DNA of 8,629 nucleotides from positions 1 through 8,629 of the forward strand of contig NZFJ01000015.1 in the NCBI GenBank assembly GCA_002690625.1, read 5' to 3'. The notes beneath the pieces are model-generated. The model made no database searches. It was not told where the DNA came from and worked only from the letters and a program-made list of their open reading frames with translations. Below are positions 6,489 through 8,629 of this stretch, in pieces (within the stretch, counting starts at the first letter, position 1; each line of letters starts with the position of its first letter). The position numbers were made by a program, and so were the translations under genes. Source of the DNA: Rickettsiales bacterium. GTDB lineage: Bacteria; Pseudomonadota; Alphaproteobacteria; TMED109; TMED131.

Positions 6489-6821
6489 CTACTTGTAAAC
6501 AAGAGAATTTGTAAGTTTAACAGTATTAGAGTACTTTGTAATCAGTTGATCCTCAGAAACAACTAGTGGTTCTATTTTAAATTCTTTAGAGTACTCATTT
6601 ACATAGTAAGTTTTTCTATTATCAACAAAATTATCATCACTTGAAATAATTTTAATAGCCTCAGGTAAAATTGCTAATCCTAATCCAGGTAATGGGCCTA
6701 GAAATATACTTCCTAATCCACCAGTAATATGTCCAATAGTATGTGCACTTATTGAATCATCAGATTTTGAGTCAAACGGAATTATTAAAAAAAGGAAACT
6801 AATTAAAAATAAAAATCTCAT
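6489..6821 (-). CDS. Small exported protein with Gly-rich hydrophobic segment
   Basis: This 110-residue protein has a signal peptide at 1-20 (MRFLFLISFLFLIIPF core, cut SKS/D). Residues 28-59 are hydrophobic and rich in Gly and Pro (TIGHITGGLGSIFLGPLPGLG, then LAILPEAIKII); they could insert in a membrane or act as an oligomerising surface. Residues 70-110 are polar with two Tyr-rich strands (KTYYVNEYSKEF, TNSLVYK). There are no cysteines. The family is not recognised. It is the first gene after the transglycosylase, 65 nt away and without an obvious ribosome binding site, and its TAG is followed after one base by the next ATG. The Gly-rich amphipathic segment leaves open a small membrane-bound or pore-lining role, which I cannot show from sequence. 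Confidence 0.78.
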   Translation of the reverse strand: MRFLFLISFLFLIIPFDSKSDDSISAHTIGHITGGLGSIFLGPLPGLGLAILPEAIKIISSDDNFVDNRKTYYVNEYSKEFKIEPLVVSEDQLITKYSNTVKLTNSLVYK

Positions 6822-6859
6822 TGTTATAAAAAAATAAAAGATACAATTAACCTTAGAAC

Positions 6860-6884
6860 AAATTATTACTCTTTCAAATAATTT
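6860..6884. repeat. Perfect 8-bp inverted repeat after the transglycosylase stop
   Basis: AAATTATT (6860-6867) and AATAATTT (6877-6884) are exact inverted copies around a 9-nt loop, starting two bases after the transglycosylase TAA. The stem is all A/T. Seven Ts follow it on the plus strand, but only a short T-run follows on the transcribed minus strand. It may be a weak attenuator or an mRNA 3'-end stabiliser; as a real terminator it is doubtful. Confidence 0.35.
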
Positions 6885-6886
6885 TT

Positions 6887-7816
6887 TTAATTTTTATTTT
6901 TTTTAAAATCTTCAATTCTTTTTAAGTTATCAATTATTGTTTCTTCATCCATATATTGAAACTCATTAATGACCATTATTCTTTTAACATTTTTAGGCAA
7001 AAAATTAGAGAGTTCTTCTACAGATTCTTTAAACTGTCTATTATTTAGTCTTATTTCTTTAAGATTATCCCTGTTTATTGAATAATTCGTATCAAATGAG
7101 TAATTATTTTTAATTTTATTCTTTTTCTTATTTTTAAACTTGCTATTTTCAATTTCATTCAAGTCTTGAGAATTCGTAGTTAATTTGATTTTCTTTTTTT
7201 TATTTAATTTAGAAACCATAATTTCATTATTGGTTATATCTCTTTCCAGGAATGCCCAATTATTCATTACTTTAGAAAAATACATTTCTTTTCTCCATGG
7301 AGTGTTAGAGTGATATCTTGAAATTGCTTCTTTCCAATTTTTATGTTTATTTTTCAATTGGATTATAAACTTTCCTGAGTAAAGAACATTCTTTGAAGGA
7401 TCTAACATCTCCTCTATATTCATAAATTTACTCCCATGGTAATAGTAATTTATTTGCATACAACCAACATCAAAATTATTTTTTTTGTTTTTAAGATTGT
7501 TTTTTACTTTGGCAATTACTTGATTTTTATTTTTAAAAAATTGACCTTTTCCTTTTGTATTAATAGTCCAAGGCCAAGGGATAAAATTACCATTGATTTT
7601 TTTTCCTGACTCAGTAAGAGCAATAGATAAAAGTAAATTTTTAGGGATATTAAGTCTTTCTTCGGTCTTTCTAATTTCGTTTTTACAAATCAAAGTGTCA
7701 TTTCCGATAACAGAGTTTGGAGTAAATACTAACAAACTAAAATTTAATACTATTAAAATATAAATAGATTTTAATAAAATTTTAATAAAATAGGCTTGAG
7801 TTTTTTTTATAACCAT
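6887..7816 (-). CDS. Exported lytic transglycosylase (SLT domain) with Lys/Asn-rich C-terminal extension
   Basis: This enzyme cleaves the MurNAc-GlcNAc bond of peptidoglycan in the periplasm. The 309-residue protein has a hydrophobic signal or anchor at about 12-33. The SLT core spans about 44-190. Glu69 in SIALTESG is the catalytic acid; then come IPWPWTINTKGK (79-90), DVGCMQINYYYHG (116-128), a conserved DPSKNVLYSGKFI (139-151), and AISRYHSN (164-171). This PWPWT/DVGCMQ form is familiar from alphaproteobacterial transglycosylases. Cys44 and Cys119 may pair. Beyond the core, 200-260 is a low-complexity Lys/Asn stretch that could hold the enzyme to the wall, then a short folded end (about 264-309, LPKNVKRIMVINEF). 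Such enzymes often open the wall for flagella, pili or secretion systems, which fits the periplasmic genes that follow. The start is the ATG that keeps the signal segment, 45-50 nt after a probable promoter. Confidence 0.92.
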   Translation of the reverse strand: MVIKKTQAYFIKILLKSIYILIVLNFSLLVFTPNSVIGNDTLICKNEIRKTEERLNIPKNLLLSIALTESGKKINGNFIPWPWTINTKGKGQFFKNKNQVIAKVKNNLKNKKNNFDVGCMQINYYYHGSKFMNIEEMLDPSKNVLYSGKFIIQLKNKHKNWKEAISRYHSNTPWRKEMYFSKVMNNWAFLERDITNNEIMVSKLNKKKKIKLTTNSQDLNEIENSKFKNKKKNKIKNNYSFDTNYSINRDNLKEIRLNNRQFKESVEELSNFLPKNVKRIMVINEFQYMDEETIIDNLKRIEDFKKNKN

Positions 7817-7866
7817 TGCTTTATAGTAAACTAGTTTTATTTTAGTATTTTATATAATATTAAAAT

Positions 7867-7892
7867 ATTATACTCCTCTTAATAATTGTCAT
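7867..7892 (-). promoter_or_regulatory. Probable promoter of the transglycosylase and exported-protein cluster
   Basis: A perfect TATAAT (7872-7867 on the minus strand) lies about 50 nt before the ATG at 7816. A five-of-six -35 match, ATGACA (7892-7887), precedes it, but the 14-bp spacer is short. Weak -35 contacts or an activator at the adjacent boxes could compensate. The -10 is convincing; the -35 is uncertain in DNA this AT-rich. Confidence 0.4.
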
Positions 7893-7899
7893 AATACCA

Positions 7900-7954
7900 A
7901 GTAACATCATTTTAAACAATGACGTGTCATTAGTCATTAGTTACCATTGTTACT
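7900..7954. promoter_or_regulatory. Cluster of palindromic and tandem boxes (operator candidate)
   Basis: AATGAC-GT-GTCATT (7918-7931) is a 6+6 palindrome. TCATTAG occurs twice in tandem (7927-7933, 7934-7940). AACAATG (7915-7921) pairs with CATTGTT (7945-7951), and AGTAAC (7900-7905) pairs with GTTACT (7949-7954). On the minus strand GTAACAATG and GTAACTAATG follow each other directly. The cluster lies just upstream of the probable promoter, where an activator or repressor would bind. It may also fold into alternative hairpins. The binding protein is unknown. Confidence 0.5.
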
Positions 7955-8063
7955 AATTTTAAAAATTCTTGATCAATATACAACAAGAGTTGAAAGAAAG
8001 ATGCTCCTGAATCCTAAAAGTAAAATTATAAAAATAAGATATTTAGTATTCTGCTAACCAAAT

Positions 8064-8091
8064 GTAATATTAATATCTCCAGAAATATTAC
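8064..8091 (-). repeat. 8-bp inverted repeat directly after the stop of the right-edge gene
   Basis: GTAATATT (8064-8071) and AATATTAC (8084-8091) are exact inverted copies around 12 nt, abutting the TAA at 8094-8092. It is a possible 3' end or weak terminator of the upstream gene. There is no clear T-run after it on the minus strand and the stem is AT-rich, so strength is doubtful. Confidence 0.4.
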
Positions 8092-8628
8092 TTAAATACC
8101 TGTACCTACCTGACATTTTCCTTCAAAATAAAATGTTTCCCAAGGTTCTAAAGATAGAGCTTTTAAAGTTTGTAATGATATTTTACCTTTTTCATCATAG
8201 AGAGGATATTTTTTATCTTTGTTTTTTTCAATTCTTTTAAGTTTATAATAAAAGTCGCCATCATCAAATCTATAAAAAATCCTTTTTGTATTTCCTGTAA
8301 TTCTATCTATCGAATAAGAATCTAGAAAATATGCTTGCGATACGAATGTACCAATATTAATGTGAGTTTTTGTCATAGAAAAGTCATCTAACAAAATACC
8401 TTGATGATTAAACCACGAGTTTCTCAATAAATATTCATTTTTACCTTTAAATTTCACACTTTTTTTATTAATTTCAACTATATCCTCACAACTCAAAATT
8501 CTACAAATTTCAGTTCGATCAATACTATCATATTTTAAAAATCCAATATTTCTTTGTTCTTTTTTTATTAAACTTGGATCATAATTACAATATAATTTGA
8601 GAACATTAGATGGTTTACTTTGAACTTC
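8092..8628 (-). CDS. Unrecognised protein, partial (start beyond the right edge)
   Basis: The frame is open from the stop at 8092 to the window edge, giving 178 codons. A TTG at 8496 could be read as a start but has no ribosome binding site, and the 44 codons upstream look equally coding (LKLYCNYDPSLIKKEQRNIG, then TEICRILSCED). The true start therefore lies outside. The visible part has strands and aromatic residues: NSWFNHQGILLDDF, THINIGTFVSQAYFL, SYSIDRITGNTKRIFYRFDDG, and a C-terminus PWETFYFEGKCQVGTGI. The IDRITG-type turn occurs in small exported alphaproteobacterial proteins that bind nothing known; I assign no function. Cysteines are in the N-terminal part and at the end (GKCQ). A 275-nt gap with its own promoter separates it from the transglycosylase, so it is probably a separate transcript. 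Confidence 0.72.
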   Translation of the reverse strand, partial: EVQSKPSNVLKLYCNYDPSLIKKEQRNIGFLKYDSIDRTEICRILSCEDIVEINKKSVKFKGKNEYLLRNSWFNHQGILLDDFSMTKTHINIGTFVSQAYFLDSYSIDRITGNTKRIFYRFDDGDFYYKLKRIEKNKDKKYPLYDEKGKISLQTLKALSLEPWETFYFEGKCQVGTGI

Positions 8629-8629
8629 A

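Larger units (their letters stand above)
7817..8091. other. Intergenic region between the right-edge gene and the transglycosylase
   Basis: This is the only long non-coding stretch in the window. No open frame of note is visible on either strand. Its left third (7817-7900) holds a TATAAT-type promoter for the transglycosylase. The middle (7900-7954) holds a cluster of palindromic and tandem boxes. The part from 7960 to 8060 is featureless AT-rich sequence, and a hairpin (8064-8091) follows the stop codon of the right-edge gene. Confidence 0.7.

Noticed and set aside
6488..6502. TTG start at 6502 for the large exported protein
   Set aside because: It has no ribosome binding site, whereas the ATG at 6487 follows the preceding stop by one base. 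The alternative ATG at 6469 remains possible.
6860..6884. Rho-independent terminator after the transglycosylase
   Set aside because: The stem is A/T only and the T-run lies on the plus strand, while the genes are on the minus strand. It is kept only as an inverted repeat.
7900..7954. CRISPR array or replication iterons
   Set aside because: The repeats are 5-9 bp, few and overlapping, with no spacers and no cas or rep gene in view; regulatory boxes are simpler.

Overview
Every supportable gene lies on the minus strand, so the window reads from right to left. The DNA is very AT-rich, with Lys/Asn/Ile-heavy proteins and almost no intergenic space. Together with the form of the lytic transglycosylase (PWPWT and DVGCMQIN motifs followed by YYH and YHS), this suggests a streamlined low-GC alphaproteobacterium, possibly a marine SAR11-like or similar lineage. 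That placement is inference; there is no rRNA or marker gene here.

Layout in transcription order. (1) Positions 8629-8092 hold the C-terminal 178 codons of an unrecognised gene whose start lies beyond the right edge. (2) Positions 8091-7817 are a 275-nt intergenic region with a probable promoter and a dense cluster of palindromic and tandem GTCATTA/GTAAC boxes. (3) Positions 7816-6887 encode an exported SLT-type lytic transglycosylase with a long basic C-terminal extension. (4) Positions 6821-498 hold seven tightly packed genes, several overlapping by 7-20 nt, every one starting with a signal peptide. Three or four carry the small exported alpha/beta module seen at the N-terminus of FlgT and in LPP20-type proteins. 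One of them has a full FlgT-like order: N-module, CsgG-like domain, small C-terminal domain. (5) Positions 496-1 encode a small Cys-rich lipoprotein followed immediately by the start of an exported protein with a MORN_2/YwqK-like motif that runs off the left edge.

Interpretation: the peptidoglycan-cleaving enzyme followed by a translationally coupled set of periplasmic or outer-membrane FlgT/CsgG-like proteins looks like the parts list of an envelope-spanning ring, secretion or appendage-base complex (H-ring-like or curli-secretion-like). No flagellar, curli, pilus or secretion-ATPase gene is in view, so the function stays open. The CsgG/FlgT and transglycosylase assignments are the firmest; the other proteins are described from their visible features only. 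No rRNA, tRNA, insertion sequence or CRISPR array was seen.
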